This document shows, piece after piece, positions 49,938 to 61,195 of a DNA stretch of 64,000 nucleotides. Below the pieces are notes generated by a model, which worked only from the letters and a program-made list of their open reading frames with translations, made no database searches and was not told where the DNA came from. Every line of letters starts with the position of its first letter. The first letter of the stretch is position 1. Position numbers and translations under genes: made by a program. Source of the stretch: Pilaira anomala (taxonomy: Eukaryota; Mucoromycota; Mucoromycetes; Mucorales; Mucoraceae). The DNA lies in the NCBI GenBank assembly GCA_025716855.1, contig JAIXMQ010000035.1, positions 124,001 to 188,000 on the forward strand, written 5' to 3'.

Positions 49938-50573
49938 AAAGTGGTAGAATAACTGGCGAAGTCGGGGAAAAGAGTAGTAAAAAGTATAACCAGGCACATC
50001 GTCACGTGAATAAGATTTTTTATAACTTTTGCATGAAATACACCATTACATCAATTTTTTTTTTCACATGGCATACAGGCAGGTTTTTTTTCTTATACGC
50101 CAGACAAACAGGAGTTTTTTTTCATTATAAATCATCCTTTTTTTTTTATTTTGTTCTTTTCTTTCACTTTCTTCTTTTTATATATATTTCAAAATGAACC
50201 TTCCTTACCGCTCCATTTTTAATCTCTTCTTTTGCCACACTCCTTATCTAGAGAAAAGATTGTTCCAAGAAAAAAAAAACCTGTGCATAAAACATGTTGT
50301 TATCAATGGTAAGTCTAATAATTTTATCAAAAAATAAATGATTCATTTTGTCTAATAAATCTCAAATAGAAAATGATCCTTTTTTCTTTTTTGTCCAAAT
50401 TATAAGTAAAAAAAGAAAAAACTACCTGTTTTTTTGTGAAAAAAACCAGTATTATACTAAAAAAAAACTGGTAAGTATTTTGGTGGCTTAACGGCTAGTT
50501 GAAGAAAAATTCATCCGTGATTTTACTACCTCATTTTTTACTACTCTTTTACCCAGCACCTTTGAAGGCCAAT
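49938..50573. other. Intergenic region
   Basis: AT-rich DNA with several poly-T tracts between the small hypothetical ORF and the nuclease-like gene. No supported feature. Confidence 0.45.
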
Positions 50574-52727
50574 ATGTCTAAGCGTGCCATCAAGAGAAGA
50601 AAGGTGGATCAACGAACAGTGAACTTCAATGGTCCTATTAATGGTGGTACAATTAATAATATTAGTAATAGTGAAGCTCAAGTTACAAACGGTGTAGGTT
50701 TTTATTTTTATTTTTATTCTTTGACATTTCAGGATCAAATTACTAATTTTACTTATATCCACCAAAGGCAAGCTCAAGTAGAAATTATAGCCCACTCAAG
50801 CGAAAGGATGAAGGAGAGGAAGAGGATGCAGAAGAAGCGTCAGAAAAAAAAACAAGATATATTGAATGCTGAACACGATGTAACTTTTTGATACAATAGT
50901 GGATTATTCTATATATGTTTTAACAAAAACCTTTTTTTTTTTTTAGGAACCAAGTATCTGGCTAGACTTCAATTACTTTATACAAAGTCATGCTGAGGCT
51001 TTTCATCCGTACAGGTAAGTCATATATAACGGACACTAAATAACGTTTATCTAAACTGTCAAATGCCTCTCTATTTTAGTCCTGAAGCCAATAATATCAT
51101 TAGGTCCGGCAAAGGAATTTCTCATAAACCTCGCCTTGACCGCGATTTATATAATAAATATATGGAAGCTCGTAATATAATCATAAATTCAATGCCTCAA
51201 AGCTTTCATCAATATATCGACGCATTTATAGATTCTGTAAGTTTTCATTCCACATAACAAATCGATACAAATTATTTTTATTTATTAACGTTTTATGTCT
51301 ACATAGAACGACTTGAAAGAGGCAAAGAAGAAGATTAGACCCCTTTCCTTATTATTATCAAAAGATGAAAAAGATTATGATGATGACACTGCTAATTTGG
51401 AATTCTTGGAACATATCTTAAAGGAAGTGTAAGCTGAATAAAGTTTATGAATATCGCATAAAAAACGTCTATTAATTTACAACTCATATTCCAGTCATAT
51501 TGATTACAATTCTAGTGAGGATGCATTTAACCAGCTTTTTATTTGGCCCTACCTTCATGTCATTGCTAAAAGTATCACCATTGATGGCTGCAATTCGGAT
51601 TTCATACAAGGCCAGCCATATTTAGAAAGCATGAGTCGACAACTTAAGGCCGTTAACCTTTATGTAGATGATAAAAACCAATATAAATCTGACGGATTGG
51701 TAAAGCTTTTTGGTTTAAATAAGTTAGAACTCCTACTATTAGTGGGTTTCATTTCTAGTCGTCCCACTTTTGGGACGAATTATTTTTTAATTTTGACCAA
51801 TAAAATCGCTCTCCCATTTTAACTCAATTCATCCCACTTTTTTTTGGGAGGAATTCTTATCTTTTTTGTTTAAATTTTTATTTAACACTACTACATCACT
51901 TGAAATGACTAGAAGCCCCAAACAGCTTCTGAGAGAAAAGCTTGAATCTCGCTTACGTATAAAACTCAATAATTTATTTTATTTCTAAAAATGGGATGAA
52001 TAGGTTTCATTTCTAATGAGTGGGAGAGTAATTTAATTGGCTGATGTTAAATTCATCCCAACAGTGGGACGATTAGAAATGAAACCCACTATTAGAGACT
52101 TCCGGAAGCTTCTCAAATCAGGATAAAAATAAAGAGAAACTTGATCATCACAAAGGCGTATACGGAGCATTAGCTATGCTCAAATGCATAGTTGATGATT
52201 ACCATTACGCCACATTGAAAACATTTGTCAAAGTGAAGGTATTCTTCCTTCATACAGCTGGTAAAGTTTTGATGTATGAAAATAGTACAATATACATCTA
52301 ATTTTTTTTTTTCAAATAAACATAGATGCCGAATTGCACTTCTGGAGTGTATGTTACCAGAATGGAGGTGTATTCGACCTCTGGAGAGAGGCAGATATTC
52401 AAATCAAGCCAGACTTTCAAGACAAAGGAGATTTTTTGCCTGATTTAGTTCAGTTTTGCTGGGAGGTTAAGGTAACGATCTCTTGTGTTTACGCATACGT
52501 CAACACTAACAGTATTGTCAAAATAGTGTAAATTGAACGAGTCTATAAAAAACATTATGGCTCTTAAAGAAGAGCACAACACTGAAAAAACCAAGTATAG
52601 ATACAGTTCTGTAAAACCTAATCGCTTGAGCAACATCATCAACCCAATCATATTAAAGTTGACAAAAGAAGAAGACTATTCGGAAATGTCTACTTTGGGC
52701 CCTTGTTACTCCCCCTCCCACCCTTAA
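50574..52727 (+). pseudogene. Lineage-type nuclease-like gene interrupted by a MITE (pseudogene or new intron)
   Basis: Exons: 50574-50879, 50947-51014, 51080-51236, 51307-51428, 51495-51741, (MITE), 52098-52260, 52326-52471, 52527-52727. A basic N-terminus (MSKRAIKRRKV) is NLS-like. The region KSDGLVKLFG..ELLLLE..SGSF looks like a D..ExS active-site core of a PD-(D/E)XK-like fold; that is an inference from pattern. After it come LDHHKGVYGALAMLKCIVDD, KVFFLHTA, DFLPDLVQFCWEVK and LNESIKNIMALKEEHN. I associate this block order with an expanded, uncharacterised mucoralean family. A 350-bp MITE sits inside the ELLLLE codons, adding a stop after 27 codons. If 51742-52097 is spliced, the frame stays open (469 aa) but loses the Glu. 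Confidence 0.65.
51741..52090. mobile_element. MITE with 41-bp terminal inverted repeats inside a coding exon
   Basis: A 350-bp element. The left TIR (51741-51781) and right TIR (52050-52090) match at all but about three of 41 positions, both beginning AGTGGGTTTCATTTCTA or the AAT variant. Inverted similarity continues inward (CTCTCCCA near 51812-51819 and TGGGAGAG at 52021-52028), giving a foldback of about 80 bp. Extra internal TIR-like pieces occur at 51827-51853 and 52003-52017. The flanks share CTATTAG, so the target-site duplication is 3-7 bp depending on where the TIR edge is placed (ATT, TATTA or CTATTAG). It has no coding capacity. The superfamily cannot be assigned without an autonomous partner. 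Confidence 0.88.
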
Positions 52728-52941
52728 TATCATTGCTTAGATTTTGACACTTTTTCTCTTCTGTCATTTACCGAATCTCATTTAATCTCCTCGCTGCGAC
52801 TCAACTTTTTATTTGAAAAGAAGTCCAAAAAAATAAAAAAAATATGCTATCCAGTTTCATTAAACTTCATCATACACCACTTCTAGAACAAACGCGAAAG
52901 TGTGAAATTAAACTTTCTAATATACATTAAAACAGAGCTAT

Positions 52942-52990
52942 GTTTCCAAGCAACAAAAATCGCCATAGCAACTAAAATTTCTATGGCAAC
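52942..52990. promoter_or_regulatory. Cluster of three X-box (RFX-like) sites upstream of eS1
   Basis: GTTTCCAAGCAAC (52942-52954), CGCCATAGCAAC (52961-52972) and TCTATGGCAAC (52980-52990) resemble the RFX/X-box palindrome GTTNCC(N)RGYAAC or its half-sites. They lie about 260-300 bp upstream of the eS1 start codon. Similar sites occur in the eEF3 promoter. Confidence 0.5.
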
Positions 52991-53244
52991 ACAAATTATG
53001 AAATATGCTCGAAAGAGAAAACTATTGGCTATTTTTTCTTTTAATTAATACCATCCAAACTGATACACAACAACCTTGAACATGAATAAAAGGAACGAGT
53101 TTAAAAAGCCACAATCAATGGTAAATTGTTTACCAAAAAAAGTTCGAGCCGACGAAAAGCAGTCCATACAGTTTTCGGGCCTCACACACCTCTTAATAAC
53201 GTTTTGGCTTGCCAACAATGAGATCCTTCTTTTAAAACGATAAT

Positions 53245-54483
53245 ATGGGTACGTATATACCATCCATCCATCCATGATATCATAGTAAAACCATGTATTA
53301 ATCCATCATTCTTATTATTCAATAGCTGTCGGCAAGAATAAGTAAGCTTTCATTCCAAAATAATCCTCCTCATTTTTCATAGGATGGTTCACCATGGGAC
53401 ATTTTCATTGACCTCCCAATTCTTTTTTTATTTATTAGGCGTCTTTCAAAGGGAAAGAAGGGTTTGAAGAAGAAGGTGTAAGTATTTTTTTTTCTAAATT
53501 TTTTTGTTGCCTAGCCAGAGCGAGCGAGAGAAAGAAAGGTAGAAAGAGAGAAAGTTAGCATAGGATCGTGAAACGAATAGTACTTTTAATCGATATTCCA
53601 CCTTCGTTATCAATTCGACTATATTCTTTATCAGCTTCAGCATACTTTCTCTTGCTCTTGAAAAAAAAAGGGGAACCTACTTGACCACTTTTTTTTAGCA
53701 TATCCAATTGACAACTATTTTTTTTTATTTTATTTTTTTAGCGTTGACCCCTTCACCCGTAAGGATTGGTATGATATCAAGGCTCCTTCCATGTTCGATG
53801 TCCGTCAAGTCGGTAAGACTCTTGTCAACCGTACTCAAGGTCTTCGTAACGCCAACGACTCTCTCCTCGGTCGTGTTGTTGAGATGTCTCTCGGTGACTT
53901 ATCCAAGGACGAGTCTCGTTCTTTCCGTAAGATCCAATTGAAGGTTGATGAAATCCAAGGTAAGAACTGTCTCACCAACTTCTACCGTATGGATATGACC
54001 ACCGATAAGCTCCGCTCCATGGTCAAGAAGTGGCAATCTTTGATTGAGGCTTTCGTTGATGTCAAGACTACCGATGGTTATCTTGTTCGTCTCTTCGCTG
54101 TCTCTTTCACTTCTCGCCGTCGTAACCAAATCAAGAAGACCACCTATGCTCAAGCTGCTCAAATCCGTCAAATTCGTAAGAAGATGTTCGAGATCATGAC
54201 TGAAGAAGCTGTTGCCTGTGACCTTAAGGAACTCGTTGCCAAGGTTACCTCTTCTGCTTCTCAATCTGCTCAAGATGCTATCGCTGTCCGCATCGAAAAG
54301 GCTTGTCAAGGTATCTACCCTCTCCAAAACACTTACACCCGTAAGGTCAAGATCCTCAAGGCTCCTAAGTTCGATGTCTCTGCTCTCTTGGCTCTTCACG
54401 GTGGTGCTAACGCCGCTGGTGATGATACTGGTGCTAAGGCCTCCAAGGATTTCGTTGAACCCGCTATCCAAGCTTCCGTCTAA
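53245..54483 (+). CDS. RPS1: 40S ribosomal protein eS1 (S3Ae)
   Basis: Four exons: 53245-53248, 53326-53341, 53439-53477, 53742-54483, giving 266 aa. The opening reads [19 protein letters not shown] then [20 protein letters not shown], the universal eS1 start. The rest is typical ([38 protein letters not shown]). The first coding exon holds only ATGG, and three introns lie in the first 33 codons, as often in fungal ribosomal protein genes. Codons are strongly biased to CTC, TCC, GTC and AAG and the exon is GC-richer than its surroundings, a mark of very high expression. The 264-bp last intron shows no snoRNA boxes that I could find. Confidence 0.95.
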
Positions 54484-54597
54484 ACTATCTATTTTTTTTT
54501 AAAAAATTAAAAAATAAATCCTAATGTCGCTTGCTTCTCGCCCCATTTTTTAAAAAAAAATCATTCATGTACACTTTTTATTTATTTTTTATTTTAC

Positions 54598-57518
54598 TTA
54601 TAAGAGTTGGTGTAATGGAAATGGATGTAAGAAACCAAATAAGACTTGGTATATAATAACTCCATTCATGACGTAAATAATAGGCTTTAAGAATCTACAT
54701 AACTTTGTTAGACATCTCATTTCTATTTTGTTTAATCTCTACTTACTTTTGTTCTAAACTATATGGATTCTTTCCTACCGTGACCAAATAAATAATTATA
54801 ATTAATGCAGGAATATCTTCTGCTAACATACTAGGTGAAACCTTATGCTCTGTCCAACCTATCAACATATCTTTCACAAACGCAATCAGGTTAGGTACAC
54901 GGTAAGGTAATAAAGAAATAAAGAATACAAGCCAAGATAATCTATAATGATAAATATTTCGAATCTTGGGTAAATCGGATATCGCAGCTACATGTGCAAT
55001 CGATGTCATGCATAACCAAACAATAAAATAAACTGAAAACACAAGAGAAGAAGGTATGAACCCAAGTAAAGCTGTCACTACTGTCAAATGAATCACAAAT
55101 ATTTTCATACTTGTGTTTGAACCTTGTACCTGCATTGGGAATAAACGCAGAGGCACGCTTAATACCGTAACAACAAGAGATACAGTAGCCCAAATCACCA
55201 AAGTCAACCCGATGCTCAAGAAGAATGCAAATAATAACAAGCCAACCATCATCCAGTCATCAGTTCCGAATAACATATCTTTGGTTGAAGAAGGAAAATA
55301 ATACTGAATAACACTAGCTACTAAAAGTAAACTAATCAGTTGAAAAACTGGTCCATTTAAACATTGACATAACGCAACTTCAAATCTAATAAATTCGCCT
55401 AAAAAAAAAGGGGGGGGGGATTAATATCCATATAAACACATTTTTTCTTCGAGAATATTTACGTTTTCCATTCACAATGTAAGAGTACAATTGTGATAAA
55501 AGCACCACTAAAGAAATTGCCCAAAAAAATAAAATCATAATGCTACCATATCGAAGTACACAACGGCCTAAAGTACCATACCAGTCAACTTTCATTGAAA
55601 CATCCATGGCCTCACTATCCATAAAAAATCGTAAAGATAATCCATCATGTTCAAGACTCTTTTGTTGATGGAATGAGATTCTATCCGAGATACCTGTTTC
55701 CAATCCTCTAAAGTACTTCGATTCTTTTCCATTGATAGCTTGCTGCATCATCGGTTTGAATAATGCTTCTTCTGTTTCGTTTATCGATATTACCTTTAGG
55801 TCAAACGCAAATAAAGAGTTTTGAATAAAGGGAAAAGTATGTAAAGTATGATAAGCGTCAATATGAATAAGGATTTGGCGATTTAGTACAAAATCTATCA
55901 AGATTTTTGTTAATTATTTCTTTTATATCCTATGTAAACAAAACGTTACCCCAAACGCTGTAAGAATGTAGAGTTGGTTCAGAAGATATTTCATGTCCTA
56001 TTAAAAACACCTTGTCTTCATTACCCACAATCTTTTGTCCACCATGATTAATCACACCAACATAATCGTAATTAGTTTTCGTAATTTCTAATAATCGATA
56101 TGGACTAGATTCAATTAAGTTTTGTGCAGTAGCTGAAGGTAATAAAGTGACCTTAGGTTTCATATACTCGCAGTCTAATTTATAAATATCTGTGCCTTTA
56201 CAAAGTACAATAGACCAACGCATATCAAATTGAGGTTGTAAATTGGTTAATAACTGTAATTTTTTTGGTGCAGACACAAAACTGACAGAGGGCATTGCTT
56301 CATCATCGAAAAAGAGTCGGACAGACGAATTGAAATTTCGAATGGGTATTTTCTTGAGATCCGTCAATTGGTTTTGCTCTTGAATACTTGCCGTACCTTC
56401 TAACAAATTGTATTTAAAGATACGCATACGTTCCTCTACCGTGTTTTCAGAATTGATGACTTGTAACAATGTAGATGATAAGGTCTGTATAAACTGCTTA
56501 CACCATAAGACAGCCATATGATCACACCCAGTCCAAACGTTAGGAATGGATGTAGTATATGTTGTAAATCCATTGGCTTTAGGTACAAAGCTATCCATAT
56601 TGACACCATCTGAATGAATAATATTATCTAAAGATCCACCTGCAATTGAAATCATTGTCACCTCTTTCAATATATCTTGTTGGTGTCGTTTCCAATACTC
56701 GATTATATCGTTGTAAGTCTTATAAATAACAGGATCGAGTAGCAAAGGTGCTGCCAAGTGAGGTGTTGCTATGGTTACAATCGTATCAATACTACCAGGA
56801 ATGTAATTTGGTTGTAAAAACATGGCTCGGGCTACGATACCACCCATTGAATGGCCAATGATCATGACAGGTACTGGACCTTGATATAATTCTCTGATAC
56901 GTTTAATAACATCATTAAGGTATACTGCTTGGTCTAATAAATTCTGACCGTTCAGTGCAGATAGTTCTTCATTCAGGTCAACTTTTAAAAAGACAAAATT
57001 TAGTTGTTTGTATTTATAAAAAGTTTTCTTTTTTTTTTTACCTGTAAAGAAGTCCATGTTTTTATTATACGTTTTTTGATTTTCATGAAACAAATTAGTT
57101 GTAGTAGAAGCCAAGGATCTTATCTGGCCATAACTTCCTGCTTGCCCTGGAATAAATAATGCAGGCGTACCAAAGAGCTATACAAGAAAATTAGATTAAT
57201 CTTCCCCCCGTATCTATTTGACAGTTTTGTCTTAGTTACCGTATCGCTGTCACGATAACCGTCGCGATAGATATAAAGTTTATATTTTGTTGCTAAAGGT
57301 GAACGAACGTGTTCAACTCGATTGTATTTCGGGTAAGAGTAAGTCATGGCACAGTTTTGAATATCGCTTCGTTGTAAAGGTGAGATGAAGGACTTTGTAC
57401 GTTGAAGGAAGTAGGCATCAAACAAAGCAATTAAGCCAAGTAATGTCAAGGTTATTAAAGACCCAACAACAAGTCTTTTAGACTTTGGACTCGGGTGAAG
57501 TCTAGTCAAACCCAACAT
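54598..57518 (-). CDS. BST1: GPI inositol-deacylase (PGAP1/Bst1)
   Basis: Six exons: 57518-57240, 57177-57042, 56981-55950, 55894-55463, 55398-54747, 54694-54598, giving 875 aa. An N-terminal transmembrane helix (residues about 17-34) precedes an alpha/beta-hydrolase domain with FIPGQAGSYGQIRSLAS and the lipase elbow GHSMGG (Ser183). A lumenal beta-rich part follows, then several C-terminal transmembrane helices (MILFFWAISLVVLLSQL, WMMVGLLLFAFFLSIGLTLV and others). Bst1/PGAP1 removes the acyl chain from the GPI inositol in the ER, licensing GPI-anchored proteins for COPII export and quality control. Length is slightly under yeast Bst1 (about 1030 aa). Confidence 0.92.
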
Positions 57519-57755
57519 AATAGTTTTAAACTTATATATATATAAAAAAAAAGAAAAATAATTAAATTGCAAAATTCTAAGCTTTATTTTTTTTAATTGA
57601 ATCTAATATAGTTTGGAGGGGATTTGATTTTTTGGGGATGATGCAAATATGAAAAAAAAGATATAAAGACACAAGATATGTGTACACATGATTAAAAACA
57701 AAGAAAAATAATATGATGTATAAAAAAATAAATAAGTGAAAAAAAAGAAATGAAC

Positions 57756-60700
57756 TTAATCACTATCAGTGTCAGGTTCCTTAACACCACCTTCAATTAA
57801 CCACTTGAGATGACGCGCACGACGACGTTCTTCTTGTAACTTAAGATCATTTCTAGTCTTCTTCTTCTTCTTGGAAATCTTTGCCTTTACCTTTTCATCG
57901 TCAAATTTACTTTCATCTTCGACAGCAGATACACCATCCTTATAAAGTTTACCAGCAATCAATTTCCAACTTTCAGGACATAAAGCGTCAACAAATTCAT
58001 TTGAGTGAGAAATCATAACAACAGCACCTTCCCACTTCTTAATAGCAGTAGCAAGACCACCAAGAGCTTCACGATCCAAGAAATTGGTAGGTTCATCAAG
58101 AACTAACATATGACAATTATTCCACATAGCGGCAGCAATAACAACCTTTACCTTTTGACCACCAGAAAGTGCGCTCATCTTGGTGAATTGAGCAATATCA
58201 GGATCAAGACCAATATCACTGAAATGTTGACGAATATGAGGAATAGTTAAATCACGGTAAAGTAAACCTTCACGAGATGCTTCTTTATCATCAAATTGTT
58301 GAACAATCTTTTGGTAACCAAGCTCAAGTAACTTTTCACGAGTAAACCATGTGTTGTGTTTATGAAGCTTGTTTCTCCATTTAATTTCATATTGGAATGT
58401 CTTCTTGAATTTAGTACGACCCAAGAGTGTCTCAATTTGACGTTCTTCACCATTTACTGTAATCATCTTATCCATTTGTTTAATTTCTTCTTCACTCCAT
58501 GCACGAGTTTCCTTTTCAGCTACTTCCTTATCTTCACCAGTAGAATAACGCCATTGTAAATAATCGGTAGGTGTCTTTTCTAAATGTTGGTTTAAATGAT
58601 GGAAAGCATGTTGAGCAACATAACCAATACGAAGGGCAGGATGACGCCAGACAGTACCGGTTTGAGGAACAGTTTCACCAGTCAAGAGCTTAATCATGGT
58701 AGATTTACCAGCACCGTTAGGGCCAACAACAGCAACACGAGAGGAGAGAGATAAAGATGCAGTAGCATTATAAAGAGAAGGAGTCTTGTTACCAGGATAA
58801 GTGAAAGTACAATCAGTAATCTTTAAGATAGCCTTTGTATTAGAACGAACACCTTGCAAGACGGAAGGCTTGGGGAAAGTGAATTCAATAGTAGAGGCAT
58901 CAAGATGGTAATAAGTACGAGCAGGAGGATAGACAGCAACGAAGTCAGACAAGTTACCGTGGTACAAACGAAGCTTTCTGTTCTCATAATGAAGAATTTG
59001 TGTACAAACGTTATCCAAGAAACCAGAATCGTGAGAAACAATAAGACAAGTAACTTGAGATTGAGCATTTAAGTAATCTTCTAACCACTTAATATTAGTT
59101 GTATCCAAATGATTAGTAGGTTCATCCAACAACAAAATGTCAGCCTTGGAAAGAATAGCACGAGCAAGTTCGAGCTTCATCTTCCAACCACCAGATAAAG
59201 AAGAAACTGACATTTCAAGACGAGCATCATCAAATCCAACATCACGAAGAGATTTTTCAATTTCGGCACGAGGTAAGTTGGATAAAAGTGAATCGGCTGC
59301 AACATAATCAACAATTTGAAGAGCAGGATCGGCAGCTTGAGAGTTATAATCAACTAAGGCAGTACGAACTTCGTCTTGAGAGGGGAAGCCTTCTACCTTA
59401 CCACTATGGATAGCATTCATCAAAGTAGATTTACCGGCACCATTTTGACCACAAAGACCATAACGTTGACCACGATGTAACTTCAATCTTGTATGACTCA
59501 ATAAGAGACGAGTACCATAAGCTAAAGAGAAATCATCTACACGGCAAATCTCTTCTCCTTCTTGATCATCAATAGCATCGTCATCTGAATCCTTGTTACG
59601 ACTTTTGTAAAGTGTATGAATTTCTTCATAGATAGCATCAACAACGCTAGGGATATCGGCCTTCATAATGAATGCTCTAAGATAAGTAGTAAGTATATCG
59701 AGCCATTTCTCCTTTACAAACATTTCTTGACGGGCAAAATCGGCAACGATTGTACCAATATAAGAAACATAGGGAGTAAAGAAGGAGTCGAGGAATCCTT
59801 GAACTTTAGTGCATGCTGTCTTGACGGCTTTACTACATTCTTCAATAGAGACTTCAGTAAGGTTACCATCGGCATCAGATTTAACACCATGACCACCAGC
59901 TTCAATCAAAGTTTGCTTAGCCTTATTTGCCAAAACACGGATTTCAGGGAAAGCAGCTGTATCAGCTTGACGTTCAATACCAGGGAACAATTGAGGTAAG
60001 AACTGAGCAGCAGTACGGGGATCACGAACAAGTTTACACAAGTTATCAGTAATGACAACAGTTTGACGCAAGACGGTAGTAGAACGTTCATTTAAAGCTC
60101 TTGTTAAAAGGGGAACCATGATAGCAAGTGTAGGACCATTGACTTCGGCAACAAAGGTAGTTTGAGCAAGTTTTTCAATAGTTTCAGGTACACGAGTGGG
60201 ATTACCCATACATAATACAAGATCCTTTAAATGACGATGAATATCAGGGTTACCACCGACAGAACAAATCTTCATCATAGCCTTTTCTGCTGCAGCAGCA
60301 ACTTCCTTCTTGGTATCACCAAGACAATCAGAAACAGCAGGAATAATTTCAGGTAAACATTCACCAATTTGTTCAGGAGCTCTTTCAGTGAAACGTTGTA
60401 ATAATTTCAAGGCACCAATCTTGGTTTGCCACTTCTTACTGTTACCATTACCGAAACCCATACCAACTAATAAGACAGGTAAAAGTGCTTTAGTAGCTTC
60501 AGCAGGAATTGAATCAACCAAACTACGAGATGCAACTTGTGCTGCTTCTTGTACAACAGCACCCTTATCAGCGTAAAGATCAAGGAAACTATCAAGGTGG
60601 TTTAATAAAAGAGGTTCGATTTCATGAGATAAAACTTCTTGTAAAGCATTGAATCCAATAAGTCCTCCTTCACGCTCTAAACCAGACTTCTTGTTCTTGA

Positions 60701-60881
60701 TTGAGCCAGAGAGTTTATCAAGAATCTTGCAAGTCTTGATCATAATCATACCTTGAGTTTGGATCGTCTTGGCAAGATCTTGAGCGGCTTGCTCAACTTC
60801 TTCTGAAGTAGGAGCAGTATTAATCTTTGTAAGGAGTTCAGTAACGGTTGTTACTTGTTCATTGGTTGCGGAAACCATCAT
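57756..60881 (-). CDS. YEF3: Translation elongation factor 3 (eEF3, ABC-F ATPase)
   Basis: 1041 aa in one exon, against 1044 in budding yeast. The layout is N-terminal HEAT repeats (about 1-320), a four-helix bundle, and ABC1 with Walker A GQNGAGKST, signature LSGGWKMK and Walker B LLLDEPTNHLD. ABC2 has GPNGAGKST, LSGGQKVK and LVLDEPTNFLD. The chromodomain insert lies in ABC2 (FQYEIKWRNKLHKHNTWFTR), and the C-terminus is very basic (KKKKKTRNDLKLQEERRRAR). eEF3 promotes E-site tRNA release during elongation and is characteristic of fungi. Codon use is strongly biased, as for eS1. The start MMVSATNEQ fits the family. X-box-like sites lie upstream. Confidence 0.97.
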   Translation of the reverse strand: MMVSATNEQVTTVTELLTKINTAPTSEEVEQAAQDLAKTIQTQGMIMIKTCKILDKLSGSIKNKKSGLEREGGLIGFNALQEVLSHEIEPLLLNHLDSFLDLYADKGAVVQEAAQVASRSLVDSIPAEATKALLPVLLVGMGFGNGNSKKWQTKIGALKLLQRFTERAPEQIGECLPEIIPAVSDCLGDTKKEVAAAAEKAMMKICSVGGNPDIHRHLKDLVLCMGNPTRVPETIEKLAQTTFVAEVNGPTLAIMVPLLTRALNERSTTVLRQTVVITDNLCKLVRDPRTAAQFLPQLFPGIERQADTAAFPEIRVLANKAKQTLIEAGGHGVKSDADGNLTEVSIEECSKAVKTACTKVQGFLDSFFTPYVSYIGTIVADFARQEMFVKEKWLDILTTYLRAFIMKADIPSVVDAIYEEIHTLYKSRNKDSDDDAIDDQEGEEICRVDDFSLAYGTRLLLSHTRLKLHRGQRYGLCGQNGAGKSTLMNAIHSGKVEGFPSQDEVRTALVDYNSQAADPALQIVDYVAADSLLSNLPRAEIEKSLRDVGFDDARLEMSVSSLSGGWKMKLELARAILSKADILLLDEPTNHLDTTNIKWLEDYLNAQSQVTCLIVSHDSGFLDNVCTQILHYENRKLRLYHGNLSDFVAVYPPARTYYHLDASTIEFTFPKPSVLQGVRSNTKAILKITDCTFTYPGNKTPSLYNATASLSLSSRVAVVGPNGAGKSTMIKLLTGETVPQTGTVWRHPALRIGYVAQHAFHHLNQHLEKTPTDYLQWRYSTGEDKEVAEKETRAWSEEEIKQMDKMITVNGEERQIETLLGRTKFKKTFQYEIKWRNKLHKHNTWFTREKLLELGYQKIVQQFDDKEASREGLLYRDLTIPHIRQHFSDIGLDPDIAQFTKMSALSGGQKVKVVIAAAMWNNCHMLVLDEPTNFLDREALGGLATAIKKWEGAVVMISHSNEFVDALCPESWKLIAGKLYKDGVSAVEDESKFDDEKVKAKISKKKKKTRNDLKLQEERRRARHLKWLIEGGVKEPDTDSD

Positions 60882-61100
60882 CTAAGTTCTAAATGGGAGA
60901 ATAAAAAAAAAGGGAATGGATAAACAAAGATAAAGAAATAGAAATATGTAGAAAACAACTGAAGTTATATAGATGTTTTAAAAAAATTTGCTTCTATTGA
61001 ATCTCAGTCATCAAAAGTAGCTTAAAAGAGCAGCAGGATAAGCACATCTCCGCAGCAAACAACCAATGAATCGCTAATTTTATGTAACGAAAACGTTTAT

Positions 61101-61114
61101 GCTACCATGGAAAT
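61101..61114. promoter_or_regulatory. X-box-like site 1, eEF3 promoter
   Basis: GCTACCATGGAAAT, a near match to the RFX palindrome, 220 bp upstream of the eEF3 start. Its CCATGG core is shared with the second site. Confidence 0.4.
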
Positions 61115-61181
61115 GTGGCTTATTTTCTTTTTTTCTTTTTACAAAAAAACAAAATAAGTATATCATTCTCTATAAATGTGT

Positions 61182-61195
61182 ATTGCCATGGTAAC
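61182..61195. promoter_or_regulatory. X-box-like site 2, eEF3 promoter
   Basis: ATTGCCATGGTAAC differs from the ideal GTTGCCATGGYAAC palindrome only at its first base. It lies about 300 bp upstream of eEF3 and 119 bp upstream of the START-like gene, so it could serve either. Confidence 0.5.

Noticed and set aside
50694..50732. 39-bp intron in the first exon of the nuclease-like gene
   Set aside because: GT and AG are present and it is a multiple of three, but it is shorter than any other intron here and the frame is open without splicing.
53478..53741. snoRNA in the long eS1 intron
   Set aside because: No convincing pair of C and D boxes or H/ACA pattern was seen.
53899..54471. 190-codon minus-strand ORF
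   Set aside because: Antisense shadow of eS1, produced by its strong codon bias.
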